64,000 bases of DNA from Pseudooceanicola nanhaiensis. Lineage in GTDB: Bacteria; Pseudomonadota; Alphaproteobacteria; Rhodobacterales; Rhodobacteraceae. Position 1 is the first letter of the stretch; the number at the start of each line of letters is the position of its first letter. This document shows, one piece after another, positions 56,172 through 64,000 of the stretch. The position numbers and the translations under genes were made by a program. The stretch lies in NCBI RefSeq assembly GCF_020171315.1, contig NZ_JAIUZP010000006.1, forward strand, positions 372,001 to 436,000, written 5' to 3'. A model generated the notes under the pieces. The model was not told where the DNA came from, ran no database searches, and saw only the letters and a list, made by a program, of their open reading frames with translations.

Positions 56172-57179
56172 ATGCTGACCTATACGATCCGCCGGCTTGT
56201 GCTGGCCGTTCCCACCCTCCTATTCATTTCCGTCGTGATCTTCCTGCTGCTGCAGCTCGCGCCGGGCGATCCGATGGCACAGGTGCCGCTGACCGTCCCG
56301 CCCGAGGTGAAGCAGAAGATGCGCGAGGCCCTCGGCCTCGGCGACTCCGTCTACGTCCAGTTCTGGAAGTGGCTGGTCCAGTTCTTCTGGGTCGAGCCGC
56401 AGGTGCTGTTCGACAACATCTTCGGTACGCACTTCGCCGACGGCAAGCTGCGGGTGCTCTCATGGCAGACCCGCTCGCCCGTAATGGACATCGTGGTGCA
56501 GCGCCTGCCCCAGACGCTTTGGGTCGTGGGCATGTCCTACGTCGTGGGCGTGCTGATCGCCCTGCCGATCGGGATCTACTCGGCCTACCGGCAGTATTCG
56601 ATCTTCGACCAGCTCGGGACCTTCATCTCGATGGTGGGCTTCTCGGTGCCGACCTTCTTCACCGGCGTGCTGCTGATCGTGATCTTCTCGGTCGGGCTCG
56701 GCTGGTTCCCCTCGATCTACGACACGACGCTGCAGGTGAATGACTGGGCCAGCTTCAAGCTCCAGATCCGCCAGATGGTGCTGCCGGTCTTCGTGCTGGC
56801 GCTCTACAACGCCGCCCAGATCAGCCGCTTCATGCGCGCCTCGATGCTGGACAACCTGAACCAGGACTACGTCCGCACCGCCCGCGCCAAGGGCCTGGGC
56901 GAGCGCGTGGTGGTCCTCGTGCACGTGCTGCGCAACTCGCTGATCCCCGTGGTCACCGTGATCGCGCTTGGCGTGCCGCAGGTCTTCGGCGGGGCGATCA
57001 TCACCGAACAGGTCTTCAAGGTGAACGGCCTCGGCCAGCTCCTGATCACCGCGATCGAGGCGAACGACCTGCCCATGGTGCAGACGCTCACCTTCATCTT
57101 TGCCGTGCTGATCGTGCTCTTCAACCTTGTCGCGGATGTGCTCTATGGCATCCTCGACCCGAGGATCCGCTATGACTGA
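56172..57179 (+). CDS. Peptide ABC transporter permease (DppB type)
   Basis: A 335-residue inner-membrane permease with six helices. It starts MLTYTIRRLVLAVPTLLFIS and carries the long periplasmic loop after the first helix typical of DppB/OppB. The ATPase-coupling EAA-type loop is YVRTARAKGLGERVVVLVHV, and it ends with VADVLYGILDPRIRYD. It overlaps the next permease by eight bases. Confidence 0.93.
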   Translation: MLTYTIRRLVLAVPTLLFISVVIFLLLQLAPGDPMAQVPLTVPPEVKQKMREALGLGDSVYVQFWKWLVQFFWVEPQVLFDNIFGTHFADGKLRVLSWQTRSPVMDIVVQRLPQTLWVVGMSYVVGVLIALPIGIYSAYRQYSIFDQLGTFISMVGFSVPTFFTGVLLIVIFSVGLGWFPSIYDTTLQVNDWASFKLQIRQMVLPVFVLALYNAAQISRFMRASMLDNLNQDYVRTARAKGLGERVVVLVHVLRNSLIPVVTVIALGVPQVFGGAIITEQVFKVNGLGQLLITAIEANDLPMVQTLTFIFAVLIVLFNLVADVLYGILDPRIRYD

Positions 57180-58236
57180 CGACACCCAGAAACAGGGTCC
57201 CGACGCGACCGCCGTAACCGAAACGACCCCCGCCCCCTACGCGGCCTCCCTCGCAGCCGCGGGCCCGATCCCCTCGGCCCCGCCGCGCAGCCAGTGGTTC
57301 GACGTCTGGCGGCAGTTCACCCACCACAAGGGCGCCATGCTGGGCGGCGTCGTCTTCATCCTGATGGTGCTGACGGTATTCGTCGGCCCGCTGCTCTGGA
57401 CCGTGGACCCGACGTTCATCGACATCCGGGCCCGGAACTCGAAGGCGATCACCGCCTGCCTGCTCACCGGGCTGGATACGATGTTCTCCTGCTTCGGGGA
57501 TCCCAAGGCCGCTGGGCTCAAGGCCAGCTGGGCGCATCCGCTGGGCGCGGACCAGCTGGGCCGCGACACGCTGGCGCGGATGATGGCGGGCGGGCAGACC
57601 TCGCTCTCCGTGGGCATCGCCGCCATGATGCTGTCGCTGATCCTCGGCTCGCTCTTCGGCGTGCTGGCGGGCTACTTCCGCAAGCTGGACGGTCCGCTGA
57701 TGCGGATGACCGACCTCTTCCTCGCCCTGCCCCTGCTGCCGCTGCTCCTCGTGATGGTGCTGCTCTTCCGCGAACCGCTCTCGGCCGCCTTCGGCCCCGA
57801 GACGGGGATCTTCATCCTGATCGTGGTCGCCATCGGCATCACCTCGTGGATGCCCGCGGCGCGGATCGTGCGCGGCGACGTGCTGGCCCTGAAGGAGCGC
57901 GAGTTTGTCCTCGCCGCCCGCTCCATCGGGACCACCAACACCAAGATGATCAGCCGGCACATCCTGCCCAACGTCGTCTCGCCGATCATGGTCTCGGCCA
58001 CGCTGGGGATCGCCAATGCGATCATCACCGAAAGCGCGCTGTCCTTCCTCGGGCTCGGCTTCCCGCCGGACTTCCCGACGTGGGGCCGCCTGCTCTTCGA
58101 CAGCATCGACTACATGCAGCAGAACCCCGAACGGGTGATTCTGCCCGGCGTCGCCATTTCGCTGACGGTTCTGTCGGTGAACTACCTCGGCGACGGGCTG
58201 CGCGACGCGCTGGACCCGCGCCTGCGCGGACGCTGA
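57172..58236 (+). CDS. Peptide ABC transporter permease (DppC type)
   Basis: A 354-residue inner-membrane permease. The N-terminal ~45 residues are polar, with QWFDVWRQFTHHKGAM before the first helix. HPLGADQLGRDTLARMMAGG, the EAA-type loop EREFVLAARSIGTTNTKMIS and the C-terminal LSVNYLGDGLRDALDPRLRGR match the DppC family. The ATG at 57172 lies inside the end of the upstream permease gene. Confidence 0.93.
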   Translation: MTDDTQKQGPDATAVTETTPAPYAASLAAAGPIPSAPPRSQWFDVWRQFTHHKGAMLGGVVFILMVLTVFVGPLLWTVDPTFIDIRARNSKAITACLLTGLDTMFSCFGDPKAAGLKASWAHPLGADQLGRDTLARMMAGGQTSLSVGIAAMMLSLILGSLFGVLAGYFRKLDGPLMRMTDLFLALPLLPLLLVMVLLFREPLSAAFGPETGIFILIVVAIGITSWMPAARIVRGDVLALKEREFVLAARSIGTTNTKMISRHILPNVVSPIMVSATLGIANAIITESALSFLGLGFPPDFPTWGRLLFDSIDYMQQNPERVILPGVAISLTVLSVNYLGDGLRDALDPRLRGR

Positions 58237-58250
58237 AGAAAAGACCCTTC

Positions 58251-58278
58251 GTCCGGGCCCGCCGCCGTGGGCCCGGAC
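58251..58278 (+). terminator. Hairpin after the permease operon
   Basis: A perfect 10-base stem (GTCCGGGCCC/GGGCCCGGAC) and an 8-base loop, 14 bases past the permease stop. There is no T-run. Confidence 0.55.
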
Positions 58279-58380
58279 ATCCGTTCCGCCGGATGCGCGG
58301 AACCTGAACGCTCTCCCCCCTCCAGCAGCGCAATCGGAACAGAGGTCTGCCTCCGCGCCGGATTCACGCATTCACATAGC

Positions 58381-58410
58381 TTGATCTGAGCGTTTCTTCC
58401 CCGCTATCTG
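58381..58410 (+). promoter_or_regulatory. Candidate promoter of the YeeE/YedE gene
   Basis: TTGATC at 58381-58386 and TATCTG at 58405-58410 are separated by 18 bases, about 30 bases before the ATG. The -10 is identical to the one proposed for the helicase gene at 3517. Confidence 0.45.
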
Positions 58411-58440
58411 GAACAAATTCCCTACCCTCGGGAGAGCCCC

Positions 58441-59493
58441 ATGTTTGAATCCCTCGGTTTCGAGACCCTGACCCCGCAGCAGGCCGCCGTCTGGTTCGGC
58501 CTTGGCCTTGGCCTGCTGTTCGGCGTGCTGGCCCAGCTGTCCGCCTTCTGCTTCCGCCGCGCCCTCGTGGGCGAGGATCGCCGTCAAGCCGCAGGCGTCT
58601 GGTTCGCGGCCCTTGCCGTGGCCGTCGCGGGCACGCAGGCCGCACAGGCGGCAGGCTGGATCAGCTTTGCCGATCACCGCTACCTCGCGGGCGACCTGCC
58701 CGTGGCCGCCATCCTGCTCGGTGGGCTGATGTTCGGCGCGGGCATGGTGCTGACCCGGGGCTGCGTGTCGCGGCTGATGGTGCTGACCGGCACCGGCAAC
58801 CTGCGCGCGCTGCTCGTCCTCGCCGTCTTCGCCGTGGTGGCCCATGCCGCGCTCAAGGGCGTGCTGGCCCCGCTGCGGGTGGCCATCGGCGGCCTCACCG
58901 TCTCGCTGGGCGAGGCGGCGGCGCTGTCGAACTGGGTCGGCGGCCCCTGGGTCTGGACCGCTGTCATCGTGGCCTTTGCCGCGCTGATCGTCGCCCGCTC
59001 GGGCGCCAAGCCCGGCATGCTGGCGCTTGGCGTGCTGATCGGCCTTCTGGTCCCGCTCGGCTGGGTCGGCACCGGCTTCGTGCTCTTCGACGAGTTCGAC
59101 CCGATTGCGATGGAAAGCCTCTCCTTCATCTCGCCCTCCTCCGAGGCGCTCTTCTGGACCATCGCCTCCAGCGCCGTGCCCGCGGGCTTCGGCACCGGGC
59201 TTATCGGCGGGGTGCTCTCGGGCGCGCTGATCGCTGCCCTCGCCTCGGGCCGGTTCCAGTGGCAGAGCTTCGAGAGCCCGCGCCAGACCGGCCGCTACCT
59301 CGCCGGTGCCGCGCTGATGGGCGCAGGCGGCGTGCTGGCGGGCGGCTGCACCATCGGGGCGGGCCTCGCGGGCGTGCCGACGCTGGGCCTCTCGGCGATC
59401 CTCGCCCTTGGTGCCATCGCGGCAGGCGGGCTGAGCATGAACGCGCTTCTCGCACGCAGCCCCTCGGGCGTGCGGCTGGCCCCGGCGGAATAA
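58441..59493 (+). CDS. YeeE/YedE family sulfur transporter
   Basis: A 350-residue polytopic membrane protein of the TsuA/YeeE type, with about ten helices. It has two repeat halves: LSAFCFRRALVGEDRR and MVLTRGCVSRLMVLTGTGN in the first, and GGVLAGGCTIGAGLAG in the second. The conserved cysteines in these segments carry thiosulfate or other sulfur compounds through the channel in studied members. GGAGAG lies just before the start. There is no sulfurtransferase partner next door. The substrate is inferred. Confidence 0.88.
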   Translation: MFESLGFETLTPQQAAVWFGLGLGLLFGVLAQLSAFCFRRALVGEDRRQAAGVWFAALAVAVAGTQAAQAAGWISFADHRYLAGDLPVAAILLGGLMFGAGMVLTRGCVSRLMVLTGTGNLRALLVLAVFAVVAHAALKGVLAPLRVAIGGLTVSLGEAAALSNWVGGPWVWTAVIVAFAALIVARSGAKPGMLALGVLIGLLVPLGWVGTGFVLFDEFDPIAMESLSFISPSSEALFWTIASSAVPAGFGTGLIGGVLSGALIAALASGRFQWQSFESPRQTGRYLAGAALMGAGGVLAGGCTIGAGLAGVPTLGLSAILALGAIAAGGLSMNALLARSPSGVRLAPAE

Positions 59494-59658
59494 CCCGCTC
59501 ACAGCGGACAACATCGAACGGCGTCCACGCGGGCGCCGTTTTCTTTTGGTGTGATTTCAACGTCTTGGCCCTTTCTTCGCAAAATAGTTCCGCCCCTGCG
59601 TAGGACTGGCCGCCCTGCCCCGTATGCCCTTGTGAAAACGGCAACGACGGAGCAACAG

Positions 59659-60084
59659 ATGAAACACTCCCTCCTCCTAACCGGGCCCCTGCTGGTCCTT
59701 CTGGCGGCCCCCGCGCTCGCCCAAGCCGGCGCCCGGCAGGCCGCGGCCTTCGGCAAGGCCGATGCCAATGGCGACGGGGTGATTTCCCGGACCGAGCTGA
59801 TGGCCCGTAAGGGCGCGCTCTTCGACCGCGCCGACCGCAACGGTGACGGCCAGATCGACCGGGCCGAGGCCGACCGCCTGCGCAAGATGGCCCAGCGGGC
59901 CGCCATGGCCGCCGAGGCCAACGCCGGCCTCTCGATCGCCGCCATGGACACCAATGCGGACGGGCTCCTCAGCCGCAGCGAATTCACCTCGTACCTGCCC
60001 ATGTTCGAGGTCGCCGATGCCAATGGCGACAGTGTCCTCGACGAGGGCGAAGTGTCCCGCATGCGGGCCGCGCTTCAGAACTGA
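59659..60084 (+). CDS. Secreted EF-hand calcium-binding protein
   Basis: A 141-residue protein with a signal peptide (residues 1-22, ending ALAQ). It has four EF-hand loops: DANGDGVISRTE, DRNGDGQIDRAE, DTNADGLLSRSE and DANGDSVLDEGE, at about residues 34-45, 56-67, 96-107 and 120-131. All keep the Asp/Asn/Glu coordinating positions. It is likely a periplasmic or exported calcium binder. The family commonly lies next to ECF sigma clusters in Rhodobacterales (from memory). Confidence 0.9.
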   Translation: MKHSLLLTGPLLVLLAAPALAQAGARQAAAFGKADANGDGVISRTELMARKGALFDRADRNGDGQIDRAEADRLRKMAQRAAMAAEANAGLSIAAMDTNADGLLSRSEFTSYLPMFEVADANGDSVLDEGEVSRMRAALQN

Positions 60085-60172
60085 TCCGGGCCTTTTCCGG
60101 GCCCGATACCTTCCCGACCGAACCACCCCAACACCTACACCCCAACCTCCAACCCCCTGAAGGACCCACATC

Positions 60173-60478
60173 ATGACCCTGATCCGCAGCTTTGCTCCCG
60201 CCCTCCTGACCGCCCTGACCCTGGCCGCAGTCGCGGCCCCGGCACAGGCCCAGAGCTGGAAGCTCACCACCGGCAACGGCACCTCCGTCGACAGCAACCG
60301 CGACTGCATCCGCGGCTCGGGCAGCGCGAACTGCCAGAAGGACACCACGGTGACCTCGCCCAACGGCACCTCGGCCACCGCGACGCGCAACCGCGTGACC
60401 ACCGCAGACGGCACCACGACGACGCGCAACGGCTTTGCCGGGCAGACCGTCAACAAGACCCGCAACGTGACCCGCTAA
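60173..60478 (+). CDS. Small secreted Thr/Asn-rich protein of unknown function
   Basis: A 101-residue protein with a signal peptide (about 1-27, cleaved after AQAQ). The mature part is only ~75 residues and rich in Thr, Asn, Gly and Arg (NGTSATATRNRVTTADGTTT). It has two cysteines (SNRDCIRG and ANCQKD), which may pair. Short degenerate repeats of NGT/DGT recur. It lies between the EF-hand and sigma-factor genes; no family is recognised. Confidence 0.75.
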   Translation: MTLIRSFAPALLTALTLAAVAAPAQAQSWKLTTGNGTSVDSNRDCIRGSGSANCQKDTTVTSPNGTSATATRNRVTTADGTTTTRNGFAGQTVNKTRNVTR

Positions 60479-60611
60479 GGGTGCATGGCGAAGAGGCAAC
60501 CGGTGCGGGCGATGGGGCACGCACCGGCGGCCGGGGCCGCGTCTGCGGGACAGAGTTCCCACGGGCGCGGTACCCTCGACCGGGACGACGGAACAATGAA
60601 AGAGGCCATCG

Positions 60612-61199
60612 GTGGATCAACCACTGCGCGCGACGGACGAGGCCCGGCTGCTTGCCCGGGTCGCGGACGGGGACGAAGGGGCGCTCAACGCCCTCATCCT
60701 GCGGCACGGCCGGGGCATCCGGTTGCTGGCCGCGCGCTACCTCGACGATATACAGCTGGCAGAGGACATCGCGCAGGAAACCTTCCTGCGGGTCTGGCGC
60801 CATGCCGGTCGCTACGATCCGAACCGGGGCGCTGCCAGCACCTGGATTTACCGGATCGCGACCAACCTTTGCACCGACCGGTATCGCCGGCGGCGCTTTG
60901 CCCGGGCCCTTGGCCTGGAACCGGGATCGGAGGAGAGCCCGGAAGACATGACCGCGGGGCCCTGGGTCGACGCGGAACAAGCACTCGCGGGGCGGCAGCA
61001 GCTGGCCCGCGTACGGGAGGCCATGGCCGACCTGCCCGAGAGACAGCGCATGGCGCTGCTGCTTTCGGCGGTGGCCGGCATGGACAACCCGGCAATCGCC
61101 GCCGCGATGGGGACTAGTCGCGGCTCGGTGGAACAACTGCTCGTCCGGGCGCGCAGAACCCTGCGGGACCGGACCCACTCGGGGGAGATACGAGAATGA
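60612..61199 (+). CDS. ECF-type RNA polymerase sigma factor
   Basis: A 195-residue sigma factor. Region 2 is at about residues 20-85 (DIAQETFLRVWRHAGRYDPN, then STWIYRIATNLCTDRYRR), and region 4 is at about 125-180 (LPERQRMALLL, then GSVEQLLVRARRTLRD). It starts at a GTG with GAAAGAGG upstream. It ends overlapping the next gene (ATGA). Its linked membrane and periplasmic proteins suggest control by an envelope or metal signal. Its target promoters are unknown. Confidence 0.93.
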   Translation: MDQPLRATDEARLLARVADGDEGALNALILRHGRGIRLLAARYLDDIQLAEDIAQETFLRVWRHAGRYDPNRGAASTWIYRIATNLCTDRYRRRRFARALGLEPGSEESPEDMTAGPWVDAEQALAGRQQLARVREAMADLPERQRMALLLSAVAGMDNPAIAAAMGTSRGSVEQLLVRARRTLRDRTHSGEIRE

Positions 61200-61684
61200 C
61201 AGACACCACTCACGCACCAACCACACCCCTCACCGCCCGGGACCGCGCGCAGCTTGCCGCGGAATTCGGACCCGATCCCGCCCTCTGGCCCGCCCCCTGG
61301 GCGCAGCTTGCGGCGGGCACCGACGACCCGGTGCTCCTTGCGGCCCTCGGCGCTGCAAGGCCCCTCCCACCCCTGACGGAGGAGCACCGGCTGGCGCAGG
61401 CGACACTCGCCCGCGTCCGGCAGGACCGTCGCCGCCGCCAAGGCCTCCGCCTCCCGGACTGGAGGCTTCCTGTCCCCACCCCCGCGGCGGCGGCGGCGGT
61501 CCTTGCCCTTGCGCTCGTGGCCACGCCCATGATGATCGCGAAATATCCCACCCCGGCACGGGGCCGCGACATGGCCATGGCGGGCCTTGCCACCGGCGAT
61601 CCGCTGGGCTTCGACCCGGTGCTGAATTTCGTCCTGCGGTTCGGGGCCAAGACGCCCGGCCCCGCGCGGAGGGCCCTGCCATGA
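61196..61684 (+). CDS. Single-pass membrane protein next to the sigma factor (possible anti-sigma factor)
   Basis: A 162-residue protein. The N-terminal ~90 residues are cytoplasmic, rich in Ala, Leu and Arg. One helix follows at about 94-114 (AAAAAVLALALVATPMMIA), then a ~45-residue outer part. The usual zinc anti-sigma motif (H-x3-C-x2-C) is absent. Start and end overlap the neighbouring genes by four bases, so its dose is tied to the sigma factor. That arrangement suggests an anti-sigma role, but this rests on position only. Confidence 0.6.
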   Translation: MTDTTHAPTTPLTARDRAQLAAEFGPDPALWPAPWAQLAAGTDDPVLLAALGAARPLPPLTEEHRLAQATLARVRQDRRRRQGLRLPDWRLPVPTPAAAAAVLALALVATPMMIAKYPTPARGRDMAMAGLATGDPLGFDPVLNFVLRFGAKTPGPARRALP

Positions 61685-62094
61685 GCCTGCATCACCGGGG
61701 CTGGCGCCTGACCTTCTGGGGCGTGCTGGTGCTCTCGCTCTTCCTCAACGCGGTGACGCTCGGCGTGCTCTGGCGGTTCAACACGATCCGCACCACGCTG
61801 AACGGCGATGGCGGCGGGCTGTCGATGATGTCCCAGGACCTGCGCAGCGGGATCATCTTCGCCATGCGGGCCCGGCGCGGAGAGTTCACCGAGGCCTTCG
61901 AGCGGATCGGCGCCGCCCGGCGCGCCATGTTCGAGGCGGCCAATGCCCGGCCCTACGACCGGGAGGCGGTGCTGGCCGCCATGGAAGAGGTGCGGCTGGC
62001 CACGACCGAGATGCAGGAGATGGGCCAGCAGCTTCTGCTCGACAATTTCGACGCCGCCGCGGGCGTGGCCCCGCCACCTGCCAGCGGAAGCTGA
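61681..62094 (+). CDS. Periplasmic heavy-metal-sensor-type protein
   Basis: A 137-residue membrane-anchored protein. The N-terminal helix (about 10-30, LTFWGVLVLSLFLNAVTLGV) anchors it and the rest is helical and periplasmic. The pattern SGIIFAMRARRGEFTEAFERI and ATTEMQEMGQQLLLDNFDAA fits the CnrX/ZraP-like (PF13801-type) metal-resistance sensor family. It is the last of a three-gene coupled unit with the ECF sigma. The ligand is unknown. Confidence 0.75.
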   Translation: MSLHHRGWRLTFWGVLVLSLFLNAVTLGVLWRFNTIRTTLNGDGGGLSMMSQDLRSGIIFAMRARRGEFTEAFERIGAARRAMFEAANARPYDREAVLAAMEEVRLATTEMQEMGQQLLLDNFDAAAGVAPPPASGS

Positions 62095-62196
62095 CGCGCG
62101 GCGGCCGTCTGGCGGCCCCGCGCTCCCCCGAACAGTACCCAAGCAAACGCCGCAGCGCATCGCGGGGGCCCCGTGCCCCGGCCTGCCGGACCCGCC

Positions 62197-62239
62197 GTTC
62201 ACCGTATCACCGGATCACAGGTTCACCCGATCACCGGGG
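62197..62239. repeat. Short tandem repeat of a GTTCACC...ATCACCGG unit
   Basis: Two copies with a 24-base period (62197 and 62221) share 15 of the first 17 bases. They lie in the convergent gap between the metal-sensor gene and the DUF3422 gene. No other feature was seen in this 200-base gap. Confidence 0.5.
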
Positions 62240-62294
62240 CCATGTCCCACCCGCCCCGGTGTGCCCTCAGGCCGTCTCCCCGCGGCCCGGGCCG

Positions 62295-63584
62295 TCAGCC
62301 GCCATGCGCGTCACCCCCGCCATGGCGGCTGCGAATGCCCCGCACGACCAGCCACACCGCCAGCACCACCGGTGGCACGGCAAGCGCGGTCAGCATGCCC
62401 TTGGAGAGGCCGATCACCTCCGCCAGCGGATAGGCGAGGTAGCCCACCAGCGAGACGGCGTAGTAGCTGATTGCGACAACGGACAGCCCCTCGACCGTGC
62501 GCTGCAACTGCAGCTGCAGGTCGGCGCGCCGGTCCATCGAGGCCAGCAGCGCCTGGTTCTGGGCCTGCCGCTCCACGTCCACCCGGGTGCGCAGCAGCTC
62601 TCCCGCGCGCATCGCCCGGTCCGCCATGCCTGCCAGCCGCCGCTCCGAGGCCGCCACCGTGCGCATCGCCGGATCGAACCTGCGGCGCATGAACTCGCCC
62701 AGCGTCTGCCGGCCCTCGTAGCGTTCCTCGCGCAGCATGGCGATCCGCTCGGTCACGATGGCCTCGTAGGCGCGGGTCGCGGCAAAGCGGAAGGCGGCGC
62801 GGGCGGCCATGTCCTCCAGCTCGGCCGAGATCTCCAGCAGCCCCCCCAGCGTGGCCTCGGCACCGCGCTCGGTGCTGCGCATGTCGGCCATCAGCTCGGT
62901 CAGCTTGCGGTCCAGCTCGTCAAGTCGCGGCCCCATCTCGCGGGCGCAGGCCAGCCCCAGCATCGACATGCTCTTGTAGGTCTCCAGCTCGCAGAGCCGC
63001 TGCAGGATGCGGCCCACCCGCTGCGGCCCGGTCTCCGGCGAGACCTGGATCAGGAACCGCATGTGCCCGGCCGGGTCGATACGGAAATCGCCCGCCACCA
63101 CGGCCGCGCCTTCCATGACACGGGCCGAGGCGAGGCTCTCGGGCACGAAATGCGCCGCCAGCGCCGCGCCCAGAACGGCGTCCTCCGCCAGAGGCTCGAT
63201 CCGGATCACGGCCGAGGTCGCCCGCACCCCCGGTGCCGCCTCCAGCCAGTCGGCCGGGAAGACCTCGAACTCCGCCGGATCGAAGGCGCGCGCGGTCAGG
63301 CCGGGCGCGAAGGCAGTGAAGGTAACGAACTCGGTATGGCTCTCCCACTTCAGCACGTGGCGTCCGACCTGCCCCGACCAATGGGTCGCATCGGGTGCGG
63401 GATGATCCGCGCCGTGGCGGTCCAGCAGCGCCAGCAGATGGGCCCGCTCTGCCGCGCGATCGCGCGACTGGCCGGGCTTGGGCGCAATGGCCAGGTAGAC
63501 GGCCGAGGACGGCACGTCGAGGGCCGGAAACGGCCGGGCGTGCAATTCGTTGGCCAGCGGATAGCGCAGCGGGTGATCCTGCAT
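62295..63584 (-). CDS. DUF3422 membrane protein
   Basis: A 429-residue protein. The start is the ATG at 63584 (MQDHPLRYPLANELHARPFP), a family hallmark. The soluble N-terminal part (~360 residues) contains the motifs HWSGQVGRHVLKWESHTEFV and a long helical section. The C-terminus has two transmembrane helices (about 366-388 and 396-415). The family is widespread in Rhodobacterales and other proteobacteria, and its function is unknown to me. The gene stands alone, convergent to the sigma unit. Confidence 0.85.
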   Translation of the reverse strand: MQDHPLRYPLANELHARPFPALDVPSSAVYLAIAPKPGQSRDRAAERAHLLALLDRHGADHPAPDATHWSGQVGRHVLKWESHTEFVTFTAFAPGLTARAFDPAEFEVFPADWLEAAPGVRATSAVIRIEPLAEDAVLGAALAAHFVPESLASARVMEGAAVVAGDFRIDPAGHMRFLIQVSPETGPQRVGRILQRLCELETYKSMSMLGLACAREMGPRLDELDRKLTELMADMRSTERGAEATLGGLLEISAELEDMAARAAFRFAATRAYEAIVTERIAMLREERYEGRQTLGEFMRRRFDPAMRTVAASERRLAGMADRAMRAGELLRTRVDVERQAQNQALLASMDRRADLQLQLQRTVEGLSVVAISYYAVSLVGYLAYPLAEVIGLSKGMLTALAVPPVVLAVWLVVRGIRSRHGGGDAHGG

Positions 63585-63789
63585 CGGGAACTCCTCTTTA
63601 AGGTCAGGCCAGCTAGCCCGGGGACACCCTAGCACAGAAGGCGGTGAAATGTCGCAATATCAGCCATTTAACGGAATACCATCGCATACGCGGCTGCTGC
63701 GTTCGAGAAACGCCAGCGGCGGAAAGCGCCGCCCGGCCCCGCTCTCCTCCTCGCACCGCCCGGCCCGGCACCGGACCGCGCCCCTCTGC

Positions 63790-63835
63790 CCGGATTTTTC
63801 GAAAAATCCGGTCCGGAAAATGCGCATTTTCCGGA
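63790..63835. repeat. Compound palindrome, locus 5 (second half has TGCGCA centre)
   Basis: 63790-63811 is a perfect palindrome with arm CCGGATTTTTC. 63812-63835 is a perfect palindrome with arm TCCGGAAAATGC, whose centre is TGCGCA instead of TTCGAA. They abut without a spacer. Confidence 0.95.
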
Positions 63836-63875
63836 CACCGCCCGAGAGGACATCCCAAACCTCTCCCCGCGCACC

Positions 63876-63921
63876 GAAAATTCTTCGAAGAATTTTCCCA
63901 AGAATTTTCGAAAATTCTTGG
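63876..63921. repeat. Compound palindrome, locus 6 (exact inverted copy of locus 1)
   Basis: 63876-63897 (arm GAAAATTCTTC) abuts 63898-63921 (arm CCAAGAATTTTC). The 46 bases are identical to the reverse complement of 28985-29030. Confidence 0.95.
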
Positions 63922-63948
63922 CCCCGCCCGTCGCATGCGAAACGCAAA

Positions 63949-63974
63949 GGGCCCCGCCGTTGCCGGCGGGGCCC
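63949..63974 (-). terminator. Hairpin, probable terminator of a gene beyond the right edge
   Basis: A perfect 11-base stem (GGGCCCCGCCG/CGGCGGGGCCC) with a 4-base loop. Read leftward, it is followed by CTTTGCGTTTCG, a modest T-rich stretch, so it probably ends a minus-strand gene located right of the window. In the plus direction there is no T-run. Confidence 0.6.
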
Positions 63975-64000
63975 CTCGATACACTGTCGCACGGATCAGC

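Noticed and set aside
63613-63984. Minus-strand frame across the compound palindromes at the right edge
   Set aside because: Its translation is driven by the palindromes and has no start signal, so it is not a gene.

Overview
This is a GC-rich bacterial chromosome segment with dense, mostly protein-coding sequence. It looks like an alphaproteobacterium of the Rhodobacterales (Roseobacter/Rhodobacter group). The evidence is a long Rhodobacter-style nuo operon with interspersed small genes, the DUF5333/DUF5337-type small proteins, a C-terminally extended NuoE, the DUF3422 protein, and the leucine-degradation gene set. I saw no rRNA, tRNA, CRISPR array, prophage or insertion sequence.

Layout. 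1-6.2 kb: a 5'-truncated hypothetical gene, two translationally coupled family-2 glycosyltransferase paralogs, a DEAD-box RNA helicase, a PilZ protein and a zinc-ribbon membrane protein. 6.3-27.7 kb (minus strand): one very long transcription unit, nuoABCD-lipoprotein-nuoE-(membrane protein with H3TH-like domain)-DUF5337-nuoF-lipoprotein-DUF5333-nuoG-lipoprotein-nuoHI-(carboxymuconolactone decarboxylase-like)-nuoJ-(small ORF)-nuoKLMN-birA-coaX-rnj. Most junctions overlap by one or four bases, so translation is probably coupled. 28.1-37.2 kb: leucine/isovalerate catabolism on the minus strand (ivd, mccB, a nuclease-like gene, mccA, a glutathione S-transferase, hmgL, liuC), interrupted by a plus-strand ompW with an upstream FNR-type box. 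37.3-45.2 kb: small FMN-binding proteins, CreA, a DegT-type aminotransferase, a phosphoglycolate phosphatase-like enzyme, glmU-glmS and an AlkD-like DNA repair protein. 45.3-49.3 kb: a lipoprotein, moaA, waaA and an LPS-core-type glycosyltransferase. 49.4-58.2 kb: two M20 peptidases and a complete peptide ABC transporter. 58.4-64 kb: a YeeE/YedE sulfur transporter, an EF-hand protein, a small secreted protein, an ECF sigma factor with two linked small genes, and a DUF3422 protein.

Functional links. Complex I supplies energy, and its operon also carries cofactor genes: birA supplies biotinylation, which MccA needs, and coaX starts CoA synthesis. The isovaleryl-CoA to HMG-CoA steps lie together, and a strong inverted repeat sits at the ivd promoter. 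GlmU and GlmS supply UDP-GlcNAc, and WaaA plus the following glycosyltransferase build the LPS core. The peptide transporter neighbours two amidohydrolases that could process what it imports.

Most unusual signal. Six intergenic loci carry back-to-back perfect palindromes, mostly centred on TTCGAA. Their arms differ between loci but stay self-complementary, and two loci 35 kb apart are exact inverted copies of each other. I did not recognise a documented element that matches this architecture. The other leads are two short overlapping ORFs placed just before nuoK and the GST gene, a 65-residue module shared by NuoE and its neighbour, and regulatory palindromes at ivd and ompW.

All assignments come from reading motifs, lengths and context. 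No database search was run.
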